A stretch of DNA of 62,269 nucleotides from CAWELS01 sp964468205 (GCA_964468205.1 CAYXVG010000043.1:1-62269), one strand, 5' to 3'; shown: positions 43,467 to 52,963, counted from the stretch's first letter. The notes: a model not told the origin generated them from the letters alone. A program made the numbers and translations.

Positions 43467-45386
43467 ATGGATATAGGGATTAGCACTGAGTCAAGACTAG
43501 ACCAGGGTAGTCGACCACATTCGCTGGTGCAACAATCTCCCGCCAGTGTGACTTCGGAGAGGAGACGGATAGCAATTGTCGGGACTTCGGGGCACGCCAA
43601 GGTAGTAATCGACCTCCTGGAAAGAATTGGCGGCTACACCGTGGTCTGTCTAATCGACAGTTTCAAACGGATTGGCACCGAGTTATTTGGTCACCGGGTC
43701 AGTGGCACTGAAGATGATATCCCCGCCTTCGTGCAAGCGGGCTTTTTCGATTGTGCAGTCATCGCGATTGGGGACAACTGGACCCGTGGGGAGATCGCCA
43801 AGCGGATCAGGGCGAGTTCGCCGGTGCTAGAGTTTCCCGTTTTGGTTCATCCTTCCGCGACGGTTGGCAAGGATGTGCAGTTCGGCGCTGGTTCAGTAGT
43901 GGTCGCAGGCGTGAACATCAACCCTGGAGCCCGGATCGGCGAATTCTGCATATTGAATACGCGCTCCTCGCTAGACCACGATTCGAGAATGGGTGACTTC
44001 TCGAGTCTGGCTCCTGCGGCGGTGACAGGCGGTAATGTCACCATCGGCGCCTACTCTGCGATTGCAATCGGAGCCACGGTTTCGCATGAGGTATCCGTCG
44101 GGGAACACACGGTGGTCGGAGCCGGGTCGCTTGTCAACAAGAATGTGCCTCCCTTTGTGGTCGCGTACGGTGTTCCAGCCCGGGTCATCCGGGCCCGTCA
44201 AGCCGGTGCCCCTTATCTCGATGTGAAACCGAGATCATCCTCCGGCAGGGCGATCGATAAAAGGGCTCCGGCATTTGCAGCGGTCTCCGGCGGGCTGAAA
44301 CTGATTCCAGCGGCCAGTTCAGAGTGGGACGAGTGTATGGAGCAGGTCGACCACGATTTCTATCAGACATCCGATTTTCACCGGCTAAGTGAATTTGCTG
44401 GTGAAGGTGAAGCCTGGCTCGCCGTCTTGAGTGGACCAGGCACACGCATATTGTGGCCCTTCATGCTGAGGGAGGTCCCCTGTCCGAAGGGTGGGGACAG
44501 CGACCTCTATGACGTCACGTCGGTGTATGGCTATTCCGGTCCGCTGGTCTGCCGATCCGGAGCCGATCCTGATTTCATGGATTCGGCGCTGCAAAGCCTT
44601 CACGACTTCTGGAATTCAATCGGCGTGATCAGTGTTTTCACTCGATTCCATCCTCTTCTGAACAGCGAGGTTGCGCAGTTGCTTGGAGCCAAGCGACTCG
44701 GAAGCACGGTGGCAATTGATACCACGCTTTCGATCGATGAGATCCGTGGTGGTTACCGGCGTCAATTGAAACAACAGATTCGGAGATGTGTCGAGGCGAA
44801 CGTGCACGTTCAGCACGATCCCGAGTGGCGCCACTTAGACGACTTCATCAGTTTCTACTACGAGACCATGCTCCGCAATGAGGCGCTACCTTACTATTTT
44901 TTCTCGGCGGAGTACATTCGGCGTCTGAAGAAGGCTCTTGGCGAGCGCGGAAGATTGGTAGTAGCAAGTTGTAATGGCTCGCCGGCCTCAATCGCACTTG
45001 TGATCGAGAACAAAGAGATTGTTAACATACATCTGTTGGGAAACAGCAGACTATTTACCAAACTGGCGCCGAGCAAGCTCCTTTTTGACGAAATCGCATG
45101 TTGGGCCCATAATAGGGGCGCCAAGTATGTTCATCTTGGCGGAGGCCGGGGGAACCGTAGTGATGACTCTCTGTTTCGCTTCAAGGCGGAGTTTTCCAAA
45201 CTGTCTTTTCCATTCCATGTGGGAAGGTGGATATTGAACCAAGAAGCCTACACCGCTTGCCACGCGAAGCGAATGGCTGAAGCTGCCTCTTGGGGCCTGG
45301 CACTCACGCCGGACTACTTTCCGGCATACCGCTCCCCTCTGCATAATTTGGAACAAAGCGTTGACAGGGGCACAGCTTTCGGATAG
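43467..45386 (+). CDS. Fusion of PglD/NeuD-type acetyltransferase with FemAB-like GNAT domain
   Basis: A 639-residue cytosolic protein. Residues about 30-245 are a complete PglD/NeuD acetyltransferase: the N-terminal nucleotide-sugar domain (AIVGTSGHAKVVIDLLERIG), then left-handed beta-helix turns (GKDVQFGAGSVVVAGVNINP, DHDSRMGDFSSLAP with the catalytic-type histidine). Residues about 275-620 are a FemAB-like double-GNAT domain with YRRQLKQQIRRC, PASIALVIENKE and KYVHLGGGRG followed by DSLFRFK. The ATG at 43467 has a GGGAGG site. Both halves also occur as separate genes at 45608 and 60592. The fusion should link acetylation to amino-acyl or acyl transfer. Confidence 0.85.
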   Translation: MDIGISTESRLDQGSRPHSLVQQSPASVTSERRRIAIVGTSGHAKVVIDLLERIGGYTVVCLIDSFKRIGTELFGHRVSGTEDDIPAFVQAGFFDCAVIAIGDNWTRGEIAKRIRASSPVLEFPVLVHPSATVGKDVQFGAGSVVVAGVNINPGARIGEFCILNTRSSLDHDSRMGDFSSLAPAAVTGGNVTIGAYSAIAIGATVSHEVSVGEHTVVGAGSLVNKNVPPFVVAYGVPARVIRARQAGAPYLDVKPRSSSGRAIDKRAPAFAAVSGGLKLIPAASSEWDECMEQVDHDFYQTSDFHRLSEFAGEGEAWLAVLSGPGTRILWPFMLREVPCPKGGDSDLYDVTSVYGYSGPLVCRSGADPDFMDSALQSLHDFWNSIGVISVFTRFHPLLNSEVAQLLGAKRLGSTVAIDTTLSIDEIRGGYRRQLKQQIRRCVEANVHVQHDPEWRHLDDFISFYYETMLRNEALPYYFFSAEYIRRLKKALGERGRLVVASCNGSPASIALVIENKEIVNIHLLGNSRLFTKLAPSKLLFDEIACWAHNRGAKYVHLGGGRGNRSDDSLFRFKAEFSKLSFPFHVGRWILNQEAYTACHAKRMAEAASWGLALTPDYFPAYRSPLHNLEQSVDRGTAFG

Positions 45387-45607
45387 CGTGTCTAATTGCG
45401 CTCGCGGAAAACGGAGATCTGTATGCGGACGCGTCACAACGACTTTCAAGATTACTTCGTTGTCGTCGGCGCAATTCGCTCCAACTTGTCGATGAGTCTT
45501 GTAGGGGTGAAGAATCGGCGGGTTTTCTTTGGTACGCTGAAGTGTCAAATACAGTCGAGTTACAGATATGAATATCCTAACTCCAGGAAGAGGAAGGCGA
45601 TAGGCGG

Positions 45608-46246
45608 ATGCGCCTGATGATCGTCGGCTCCTCGCACCTTGCAAGACTCGTAATCGATCTTGTTGAGGCCTGGAAGGGCTGTGAGGTGTCGGGGTTGGTA
45701 AACTGCCGGTTGCCTGCAGGAACTACTCTGTCGAGACATAAGCTTCTTGGAAGCGCGGATGAGATACCGGCGCTTCTGGAGCGCGAGCGGCCTGACGGCT
45801 GTGTCGTCGCAATCGAGGATAATCAGATGCGCGAACAAACGGTAAGCCGCATCTTGAGACTCGCGCCTAACATGAAGTTTCCATCGTTGGTGCATCAGAC
45901 CGTCCAGATTGGAAAGTCCGCGGCAATCGGATGCGGGACGATCATAGGCCCGGGTACGGTTGTGAACGCCGACGCTCGTGTCGGCCGATTCTGCTGGTTT
46001 GAAGGCAACTCGTCGCTGGGACACGAATCTGTTGTGGCGGATTTCGTAAGCATTGCACAAGACGTGGCTACTGGGGGTAATGTGAAGATCGGATGGGGGG
46101 CTGCAATCGGACTGGGGGTGATCGTAGTTCACGGTGTTTCTATCTCGGAACGCGCGAGGATATCAGAGGGGGAACTCGTTCTTGAAGATGTCGCGGGCGC
46201 CGATGATGGGTTTGTTGTGCGTCCGGCGAGACGCAATCGCGTCTGA
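45608..46246 (+). CDS. PglD/NeuD-type sugar O/N-acetyltransferase
   Basis: A 212-residue cytosolic protein of the NeuD/PglD family. The N-terminal half starts MRLMIVGSSHLARLVIDLVE. The beta-helix half follows with hexapeptide turns (IGKSAAIGCGTIIGPGTVV, VGRFCWFEGNSSLGHESVV with the active-site-type histidine). It transfers acetyl from acetyl-CoA to an amino sugar such as a UDP-4-amino-4,6-dideoxy sugar. It is a second copy of the N-terminal half of the gene at 43467. The C-terminal residues FVVRPARRNRV are less like PglD, so the substrate may differ. Start: ATG at 45608 after AGGCGGATGCG-like sequence. Confidence 0.85.
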   Translation: MRLMIVGSSHLARLVIDLVEAWKGCEVSGLVNCRLPAGTTLSRHKLLGSADEIPALLERERPDGCVVAIEDNQMREQTVSRILRLAPNMKFPSLVHQTVQIGKSAAIGCGTIIGPGTVVNADARVGRFCWFEGNSSLGHESVVADFVSIAQDVATGGNVKIGWGAAIGLGVIVVHGVSISERARISEGELVLEDVAGADDGFVVRPARRNRV

Positions 46247-46570
46247 CCGTTTAATCACAGCGTGTGGACAAGGCTGCACTAAGTGCGCTACTACCAGAGC
46301 TTTTGCTGTTTCTCCTGCAGTCGTTGAGTTCTTCCCCCCTGCGCGTGTTAACGCCGGGCTTGTCGAGAGCCAGGTGACGGATGCAGAAGTCGAAGACGAC
46401 GAGGGAGACGGCGCGTGGCATACTAGTTCGTCAGCAAGCTCTACCCCCGCTTCGGGAGGAATGGTGGAAAATGGCGAAGACAGCAGGATTGAGGAATGAT
46501 CCCTCAGTGGCTGATCGAGTTTGCGGATTGAATGCTCTAATCGTACTCCAGATGCCGAAAGAGACCAAGA
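46247..46570. other. Intergenic region, no gene seen
   Basis: 324 bp between the PglD-like gene and the radical SAM gene. Frames on the plus strand are open but overlap each other and lack ribosome sites; no product could be recognised. Confidence 0.5.
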
Positions 46571-47731
46571 ATGAGCGAGAAGTCACGTTACTCAAGCCAG
46601 CTTTACTGGATTGGAGAGATTGGGGCGTATTTCAAGGGGCACGGGTTTGGCCGCGCGCTTCCGCTACTTGCCAATGAGTTTGTCGTTGGCAAGTTGTGGC
46701 GGGTTGCCCGGCACCGAGTCGAGGCGCTATTAGGACGGGCCCTGCCGTTACAGCCGATTCTGGAAGCTTTGGAACTTCGGCCTCCAGCCCTGCACCTGGA
46801 GTTTGCCAATATTTGCAACGCAAGATGTGTTTTCTGCCCGATCGAGTATCAGAAACGCGCTCCGCAGCTAATGTCGGAGGAGGTGTTTCGGAAAGTTGTG
46901 GAAGACTATGTTCGCATTGGTGGCGGACCAGTCGGCCTGACGCCAATTGTCGGAGAGTCGCTAGTTCATCCCAAGTTTATACCTTGGGTGAAATACCTGC
47001 GCTCACTGCCCGTGATTTCCAGCATCTTCATGACCACGAACGGTGTTCTTCTCGATCAACACGGTATTGATGAATTCGTTGATTGCGGTGTCAACGACGT
47101 GATTGTCAGTATCGCCGGCTTTGACGAGGATATGTACAGGCGGGTACACCGGCTGGACGACTACGACCGGGTTCGCCGGAATGTTCTACTGTTGTTGCAG
47201 CGCAATAATCAGCGGAAGCAGCCCATCCGGATCCGTCTTGCGCTGCGGCCGGATCGACCGTTGACCGAGGTGATCAAACAACCGGACTTCAAGCCCATCC
47301 TGGAGTTGAAACCCGAGGTTACTTTTCACTGGGCCTTCGGTGCGAACGGTCTTCCCGCCGCGGAAGTGCCACGGGAGTTCATCCTGCAGAGCAAAACGGG
47401 CCCCCGAGAATGCTGTGAAGCGCAATACCGGGGTCCCGTCGTGCTGTCAGATGGAACGATATCAGCCTGCTTCAACTCGCCAGCGCCAATGGATTCGCGC
47501 GAACTCGCTTTGGGAAACTGCATGGAAGACGATCTACTCTCTGTGTGGCGAGGTCCGAAACTTAAGGAACTCAGGTCGCGATTCCAGCGAAACAAACTTC
47601 TGGATCCCTGCCGGACTTGCGGGCAATACGAAGGTCTGGATCTGTACAGGACTCCTGGCGGGCGACGCATGGCCATGCTCTCGGCCAAGCGTTCCCAGCT
47701 CTCTCAGAATTCTCCCGGAACGCCCGGCTAA
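46571..47731 (+). CDS. Radical SAM protein with SPASM-type C-terminus
   Basis: A 386-residue enzyme. The 4Fe-4S motif is C82-x3-C86-x2-C89 in ICNARCVFCP. The barrel continues with a GGGPVGLTPIVGE-like strand-loop and IFMTTNGVLLD. The C-terminal part has cysteines in RECCEAQYRGPVVLSDGTI, ACFNSP and DPCRTCGQYEG, so a SPASM-type extension with auxiliary clusters is likely. An N-terminal part of 70 residues is unassigned. Such enzymes in glycan loci modify sugars or amino-acid substituents. It is in one operon with the CapK-like gene 30 bp downstream; substrate unknown. Confidence 0.85.
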   Translation: MSEKSRYSSQLYWIGEIGAYFKGHGFGRALPLLANEFVVGKLWRVARHRVEALLGRALPLQPILEALELRPPALHLEFANICNARCVFCPIEYQKRAPQLMSEEVFRKVVEDYVRIGGGPVGLTPIVGESLVHPKFIPWVKYLRSLPVISSIFMTTNGVLLDQHGIDEFVDCGVNDVIVSIAGFDEDMYRRVHRLDDYDRVRRNVLLLLQRNNQRKQPIRIRLALRPDRPLTEVIKQPDFKPILELKPEVTFHWAFGANGLPAAEVPREFILQSKTGPRECCEAQYRGPVVLSDGTISACFNSPAPMDSRELALGNCMEDDLLSVWRGPKLKELRSRFQRNKLLDPCRTCGQYEGLDLYRTPGGRRMAMLSAKRSQLSQNSPGTPG

Positions 47732-47761
47732 TCCCGCTAGCAGGCAAATGAGGATGGACTA

Positions 47762-49114
47762 ATGCTACACGCAGCTCTCCCACGCAGGGCTGTCTTTTGG
47801 GCTCTGGACAGGCTCAAGGGCGGCCCAATCAGCAAGCACCTAGCCGATCTCCAGGAATTCTTTCGGAATCCCCGAACGCCTGGCCATATCCGCACCGAAT
47901 GTCTGCAGCCTCTCCTTTCGCATGCTGCTGCAACCACCCGATTCTATCGCGACTATCAGGGAGCAGCAAAACTGTTTGATTTTCCCGTGATCGAAAAAGC
48001 GACGATCAAAAAAGACATTGATTCGTTCCTGTCAAATGAGTTCCAGCGGGCGGAGTTGGTGCCGGTGTCAACGAGCGGATCCTACGGCACTCCGTTCACG
48101 TTCCACGTAACACACGAGAAGAGATCGAGACAAAGAGCAGAGGTCATTTTTTTTAATCAGTGGGCCGACTACGATGTTGGCGTGAGGCACATTCTCTTCC
48201 GCGCGCGCAAGAAGCTGGGCATCACGGCGCTTATGCAGAACGAAATAGTGCTGAATCCGACATATCTGACGCGTGAGTGGTTTGAGAGCGTGAGGGCAGA
48301 GTTGCTTCAGAAGAAGGTGGAGTTCTTGATCGGGAATCCATCGGCCTTGGCCGCCCTAGCTCATATCTGCGAATCGCACGGGGATAAGCCTGAGGATTTC
48401 GCATTGCGAAGTATTGTCACCTACACCGAGCCACTTCCGGACAGTGTGCGGGAGAGGATAGCGAGTGCGTTGGGATGCCGGGTGGCTGCACGCTACAGCG
48501 CCGAGGAGCTTGGCGTTCTAGCTCACCAAACGCTCGAAGAGAAGCCGTATTTCGTGAACTCCGCCAGCTACGTCGTTGAACTGCTGGATCTGAATGACGA
48601 TACGCCGGCCGCGCCTGGCCACGCCGGCCGGATAGTGGTCACTGATTACTTCTCTCACGCCCTTCCGCTTATCCGCTATGACACCGGAGATTTGGGCGTC
48701 TCGAACGATACTGGCATCGTCGAGAAGCTTGACCGTATCGAGGGGAGGCGCATTGAGCGCATCTGGTCGACATCCGACGTGTTGGTGTCTCCGATCTGGA
48801 TCGACACGGTAATGCGAATTCAAAAAGGGATAGTGCAGTATCAGTTTATTCAAGACGGGAAGTCGCGCTATACTCTGAAGTTGGTGACGATGCCCGGATT
48901 CGCCGGGCCGGAAGATCTCGAACGGCAGTTTCGAGAAATCCTTGGTGAGGACGCGGAGATCAGAGTGGATTTATGTGAGACGATCCCGCCCTTGCCTTCT
49001 GGGAAAAGGCCGTTTATTATAAACAAGTTTCGGAGAGGGGATGGGGATTCGTGGCTGCCTGGGGTAGAGGAACGGGCTGTGCCTGGAGTATGGCCCGGCG
49101 CCAGGAACCGGTGA
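47762..49114 (+). CDS. CapK/PaaK-like adenylate-forming enzyme
   Basis: A 450-residue cytosolic protein of the phenylacetate-CoA ligase/CapK group. The ATP-binding strand is VPVSTSGSYGTPFTF, followed by ARYSAEELGVLAHQ and LPLIRYDTGDLGV, the family's adenylation core motifs. The hinge near DRIEGRR leads into a short C-terminal domain (DVLVSPIWIDTVM). CapK proteins are widespread in capsule loci and are thought to activate a carboxylic acid for attachment to a glycan, but a substrate has rarely been shown. It lies between radical SAM and aminotransferase genes, so an activated acid for the FemAB/GNAT proteins is plausible. Confidence 0.85.
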   Translation: MLHAALPRRAVFWALDRLKGGPISKHLADLQEFFRNPRTPGHIRTECLQPLLSHAAATTRFYRDYQGAAKLFDFPVIEKATIKKDIDSFLSNEFQRAELVPVSTSGSYGTPFTFHVTHEKRSRQRAEVIFFNQWADYDVGVRHILFRARKKLGITALMQNEIVLNPTYLTREWFESVRAELLQKKVEFLIGNPSALAALAHICESHGDKPEDFALRSIVTYTEPLPDSVRERIASALGCRVAARYSAEELGVLAHQTLEEKPYFVNSASYVVELLDLNDDTPAAPGHAGRIVVTDYFSHALPLIRYDTGDLGVSNDTGIVEKLDRIEGRRIERIWSTSDVLVSPIWIDTVMRIQKGIVQYQFIQDGKSRYTLKLVTMPGFAGPEDLERQFREILGEDAEIRVDLCETIPPLPSGKRPFIINKFRRGDGDSWLPGVEERAVPGVWPGARNR

Positions 49115-49157
49115 GCCTAAGTCCTCGGTGTACAGTTCGCAGTCAGGACACCTGTTG

Positions 49158-50321
49158 ATGAAAAGAATACTGTTATCCGTACCGCACATGAGCGGTGAAG
49201 AACTTGGGTACGTCCGCGAAGCCTTCGATAGGAATTGGATTTCGACTGTGGGTCCTGATGTCACAGCATTCGAGCGTGAATTCGAGGAGCACATCGGTCT
49301 GCCAGCGGTTGCGGTATGTTCGGGGACTGCGGCAATACATCTGGGCTTGCGGCTGCTGGGAGTAGGCCGGGATGACGAAGTGATCTGTCCAACGTTGACG
49401 TTCGTGGCCACGGCCAATCCGATTGTCTACCTGGGCGCCCGACCCATATTCTTGGACAGCGATCGAACGACGTGGAATCTCGACCCGCAACTTCTATCGG
49501 AGGTCCTGGCGAAGAAAGCAAGGGCAAATCGCCTCCCGAAGGCGGTTGTGGTTGTTCACCTTTACGGCCAGAGCGCGGACATGGACCCGATCCTGGAGAT
49601 TTGCGGCGAATACGAGATCCCTGTTCTTGAAGATGCCGCCGAGGCCCTGGGAGCCAACTACAAGGACCGGCTTCCGGGGACCATGGGACAGGTAGGAGCC
49701 TTCTCATTCAACGGCAACAAAATCATTACTACAGCCGGCGGAGGAATGCTTGTCTCACCGAGGCGCGACTGGGTCGAGTCAGCGCGAAAATGGGCCTTGC
49801 AGGCTCGCGATCCGGGAATCGCCTATGAGCATTCAGAGCTTGGTTACAATTACCGGCTGAGCAACATCCTCGCCGGAATCGGCCGGGGGCAGCTCGCTGT
49901 TTTGCGGGATAGGGTTTCGAAACGCAGGGCAATCGCGATGCGATACGCCGCGGCGTTCGAGGATTTGCCGGGTATCTCGCTAATGCCGCAGGCGGATTTC
50001 GGTCTGCACACGAACTGGCTCAGTTGCTTCCTCATTGACCAAACGGTCTTCTGGTGTTCCCGCGACGAGCTAATCTCGCACCTTGACACGGCAGGAGTCG
50101 AGTCGCGGCCGGTCTGGAAGCCGCTGCACCTCCAGCCACTCTACAAAGATGCCGAATGCTGGGGCGGCCGCGTGGCGGAAGATCTGTTCCAGCGGGGAAT
50201 CTGCTTGCCCAGTTCGTCCAGCCTCACTGACGCGGAACAGGAATATGTCATTCAAGCGATCAAGAGCGGCGCCAGCTCGAGGACAATGTCCACGGCGAAA
50301 TCCGGCGATGCAGCATCGTGA
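49158..50321 (+). CDS. DegT/DnrJ/EryC1-family sugar aminotransferase (PglE-like)
   Basis: A 387-residue PLP enzyme. It starts MKRILLSVPHMSGEELGYVR. The first domain has NWISTVGPDVTAFEREFEE, then VCSGTAAIHLGLRLLG. The cofactor-binding stretch PVLEDAAEALGANYK and the lysine-bearing SFNGNKIITTAGGGMLV are clear. It transfers an amino group to a 4-keto sugar, so it should act after the dehydratase at 37677 and before PglD. A GTG at 49128 is in frame but the ATG at 49158 fits homologues. The 3' end is followed after 38 bp by the methyltransferase start at 50360. Confidence 0.92.
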   Translation: MKRILLSVPHMSGEELGYVREAFDRNWISTVGPDVTAFEREFEEHIGLPAVAVCSGTAAIHLGLRLLGVGRDDEVICPTLTFVATANPIVYLGARPIFLDSDRTTWNLDPQLLSEVLAKKARANRLPKAVVVVHLYGQSADMDPILEICGEYEIPVLEDAAEALGANYKDRLPGTMGQVGAFSFNGNKIITTAGGGMLVSPRRDWVESARKWALQARDPGIAYEHSELGYNYRLSNILAGIGRGQLAVLRDRVSKRRAIAMRYAAAFEDLPGISLMPQADFGLHTNWLSCFLIDQTVFWCSRDELISHLDTAGVESRPVWKPLHLQPLYKDAECWGGRVAEDLFQRGICLPSSSSLTDAEQEYVIQAIKSGASSRTMSTAKSGDAAS

Positions 50322-50359
50322 GTCTCTACACGTTTAAGGTAAACCGGGGATTAATTGGG

Positions 50360-51013
50360 ATGCTTCGTAAGGCAGTTCTCATCGCGCTCGCATGTTTGGC
50401 CGGAGGAATCGCCGCTGCGTGGACCCTTGCGCCGAGACAAGAGCAGCCTGAGTCGGAGGCCCTCTTTGCGGCGCTTGAGTTGCGTCCCGGCATGACAGTA
50501 GCTGACATAGGAGCGGGAACCGGCCGTCTTGCGATACAAGTGGCTCGCCGGGTGGGTCCGAATGGCCATGTATACGCGACGGAGATTTCCGCGGAATCCA
50601 GAGAAGCTATTGCAGAACGGGCGCGCAGAGAGAATCTGTCCAACCTCAGCGTCGTCGAGTCAAAAGCGGATGATGCCAATCTGCCAGAGAGCGCACTGGA
50701 CGCCGTGATATTGCGCCATGTTTATCACCATTTGTCTGAGCCGGCTGTTTTTGTCTCCAACTTGTACTCGTCGGTGAAGCCGGGCGGGAGAGTAGCCGTT
50801 GTCGACTATCCTCCGACGCACTGGCGGCTGTGGCAACGTGAATTGCACGGGATTCCGCGGAGCGTGGTGGAAGAAGAGATGACCGGCGCCGGTTTCGTGT
50901 TTGATGAGAGAATCGAGCCGTGGGTCAACACGAAGCTTGACCCGTTCCGCAACTTGGCCATGCGGTACTACTGTGTTATCTTTCGAAAGAATTCACCTGA
51001 TGGAATGCACTGA
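50360..51013 (+). CDS. Class I SAM-dependent methyltransferase with N-terminal membrane or signal segment
   Basis: A 217-residue protein starting MLRKAVLIALACLAGGIAAA, a signal peptide or anchor. The methyltransferase core follows: LRPGMTVADIGAGTGRLAIQ for the SAM loop, VYATEISAES, LDAVILRHVYHHL and PGGRVAVVDYPP. An exported methyltransferase would have no SAM supply, so the segment is more likely a membrane anchor with a cytosolic domain, or a secondary start lies further in. The frame opens from a GTG at 50318. It may methylate a sugar. The preceding aminotransferase gene ends at 50321. Confidence 0.75.
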   Translation: MLRKAVLIALACLAGGIAAAWTLAPRQEQPESEALFAALELRPGMTVADIGAGTGRLAIQVARRVGPNGHVYATEISAESREAIAERARRENLSNLSVVESKADDANLPESALDAVILRHVYHHLSEPAVFVSNLYSSVKPGGRVAVVDYPPTHWRLWQRELHGIPRSVVEEEMTGAGFVFDERIEPWVNTKLDPFRNLAMRYYCVIFRKNSPDGMH

Positions 51014-51249
51014 AGAGTCACGGTCATAGATGCCGGCGCAGGCGAAACCGCCCTCGGCCGTAGCAACCCCGATGCGGCAATCCGCACCTCGTCATCGCGG
51101 TGGTTCAATTCCGACAATGCCAGGTTCAGCACATGCCCTCCACACAGTACTTTCTTTTTCATCGGTTCAACCTTCGCTACGGCAGCCAGCTTCGGTTCTG
51201 CCATGAATACTGCCGGGAGGTCCTGCGGCCCGTAGCTGTAAAGCGGTGC
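51014..51249. other. Region with no intact gene, possible rearrangement junction
   Basis: About 236 bp between the methyltransferase and the truncated NIPSNAP gene. A minus-strand frame of 101 codons (50968-51273) includes phrases that look protein-like (KLAAVAKVEPMKKK), so the segment may be a fragment of another gene. No ribosome site supports it. Confidence 0.4.
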
Positions 51250-51840
51250 AGCGGCCCGGTAATTTTCTTGCACGCGCTAATTAGCCGCCCAATGCCGCAG
51301 ATCGTTATGTTTGCGGGCCTGGAATCGCTTGGTGAATACGAGGCGCTCCAGGATGAACTCGTAACGAATCGCGACTATCTGGACGGGCTCGACAAGTGGG
51401 AAGAACAACAGCCGGACGCTGTCGAGTTCACAGAGACGAGCCTGCTTCGAGCGGCCAGCTATAGTCCCGCGAATGCCGCAGTGGAAAGTCCGATCGATGA
51501 GGCTCAACGCGTGTTCGATCTGCGCATCTACCAAGCGGCGAGTCATGGCAACCTGAGGGCCATGCACGAAAGATTTGGCAAGCCTGTGTTGGACGTTTAT
51601 CATCGCCTCGGTATTCACCCGCTGTTCTATGCGGAGACCGAAATCGGTCCCCAGCGGCCGTCGTTGGTTTACCTGACACCGTTCGAGGGATCGATCGCGC
51701 GGGAAACGGCGTGGAACGCCTTCAACGCAGACCCAGAGTGGCGCCAACTGAATCGGGATCTGACTGAGAGACTTGGCCCGATTGACAAAACCATCGAGAT
51801 ATCGGTCTTCAAGAGCACGGATTACTCGCCGCTGAAGTAG
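51250..51840 (+). pseudogene. NIPSNAP-family protein, 5'-truncated
   Basis: The frame encodes the end of a first NIPSNAP repeat (QIVMFAGLESLGEYEAL, then LLRAASYSP) and a complete second one (RVFDLRIYQAASHGNLRAM, RLGIHPLFYAETEIGPQ). Two-repeat NIPSNAP proteins are normally about 250 residues with an exported N-terminus. Here the first half of repeat one is missing, and the upstream codons to 51100 read as unrelated residues. The ATG at 51292 could allow a shortened product. The C-terminus (EISVFKSTDYSPLK) is intact. The function of NIPSNAP proteins in bacteria is unknown. Confidence 0.65.
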
Positions 51841-52135
51841 CGGCGGCCGCTCTACCAGGGCCGTTGCGGAATCGGGGCCACCAAAGGTTCTTCATCATTG
51901 GCATCGATACGCGCCATTCCCTCGCTGGCTGGCAGTGAGGACAGGATGCTTGCCGGAACCCAGACGGAATGTTGACACACTCCGGCGGAGAAACTTCGAC
52001 GGTGTGAACGGAGGTAGATCATCCGTTTCTCCCTTGCTGGCTGAGCTTTGGCCGCGCTGGACTGGCTCGACTCGCACAGGCGGGCGCGGTGCCTGCGGCT
52101 AAAGAAGGGTTCGTTCGAGTTCGCAGGGAATAGTC
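51841..52135. other. Intergenic region, nothing recognised
   Basis: 295 bp between the truncated NIPSNAP gene and the next methyltransferase. No gene, terminator or repeat stands out. Confidence 0.5.
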
Positions 52136-52963
52136 ATGAGCCGGAAGATCAATTTGGAGGAACAACCTCACGCCACGGACGCGATCTCCGCGTCGATTCC
52201 AGCGGGTGTTACGCTATTGCCGACATACGAGGAACTCGTCGAAGCGATGGGGCCGGTCAACAGGCGAGCGCGATGGCAGAGATTCCGGCACAGCCCCTTG
52301 CAACTACTGCTTTGCCGCATGGGGGTGGCGAATTCGTTCAATTGGCAGAATTGGTTTACTGCATACCCGGACTGGAGTCCGGCAGCCCGGGAAGCGCTCA
52401 GTATGCTGCCGGCAGGGTTCATCAGTCCGTACAGCGTCGATCCGGCCGTGGCGTCCTTACTTCATCGCCTTGCGGGTACGAGGGCTTTTCGTTGCATTCT
52501 CGAAGTCGGATCCGGAGTCTCCACTGTGGTCACGGCATTGGCGATTGAACCCGCAGTTTCATTCGTATCGCTCGAAGCTGATGTTCACTGGCATGAACGC
52601 ACGCACCTGGCTATAGCCGCCCTGAGTCTCTCCTCCAGGGTGAGACTCCTTCACGCGCCGTTGTCACAACTGCCCTACGATGGGGGACTCCACTGGTGCC
52701 ATGATGTGCGCTCGTTGCCCGATGTCCAAGCCGATCTGCTCTTTATCGACGCTCCTCCAGACTCGGTAGGCCGTATCGGTGTTTTGCCTGGGGTAATTGG
52801 ACTTATCAGCCAAGGCGGGTTAATCGTGCTCGACGATGCACTGCGGGCAGGTGAACGGGAATGTGTCGAATCGTGGGTTCGGAATGGACTCTGTGAGTTG
52901 CGCGGTTACTTGGCAGTGGGGCGGGGAATTGCCCTCATGACCGCTGCGTCATCTAAACGCTAA
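52136..52963 (+). CDS. Class I SAM-dependent methyltransferase-like protein
   Basis: A 275-residue cytosolic protein. The SAM-loop is CILEVGSGVSTVVTALAI (residues about 120-137), followed by FVSLEADVHWHER for the acidic loop, ADLLFIDAPPDSVGR after strand 4, and GGLIVLDDALRAGE. The order fits O-methyltransferase-type enzymes. The N-terminal 110 residues contain a helical region with LPTYEELVEAMGPVNRRARW. A sugar hydroxyl is the probable target given its place. The previous gene is 295 bp away, so it may have its own promoter. Sequence does not tell the substrate. Confidence 0.75.
   Translation: MSRKINLEEQPHATDAISASIPAGVTLLPTYEELVEAMGPVNRRARWQRFRHSPLQLLLCRMGVANSFNWQNWFTAYPDWSPAAREALSMLPAGFISPYSVDPAVASLLHRLAGTRAFRCILEVGSGVSTVVTALAIEPAVSFVSLEADVHWHERTHLAIAALSLSSRVRLLHAPLSQLPYDGGLHWCHDVRSLPDVQADLLFIDAPPDSVGRIGVLPGVIGLISQGGLIVLDDALRAGERECVESWVRNGLCELRGYLAVGRGIALMTAASSKR

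Noticed and set aside
46134..46677. Small genes between the second PglD-like and radical SAM genes
   Set aside because: Overlapping frames with low-complexity products and no ribosome sites.
50968..51273. Minus-strand gene opposite the methyltransferase end
   Set aside because: It overlaps a real gene and has no start signal, although parts look protein-like; it may be a fragment.
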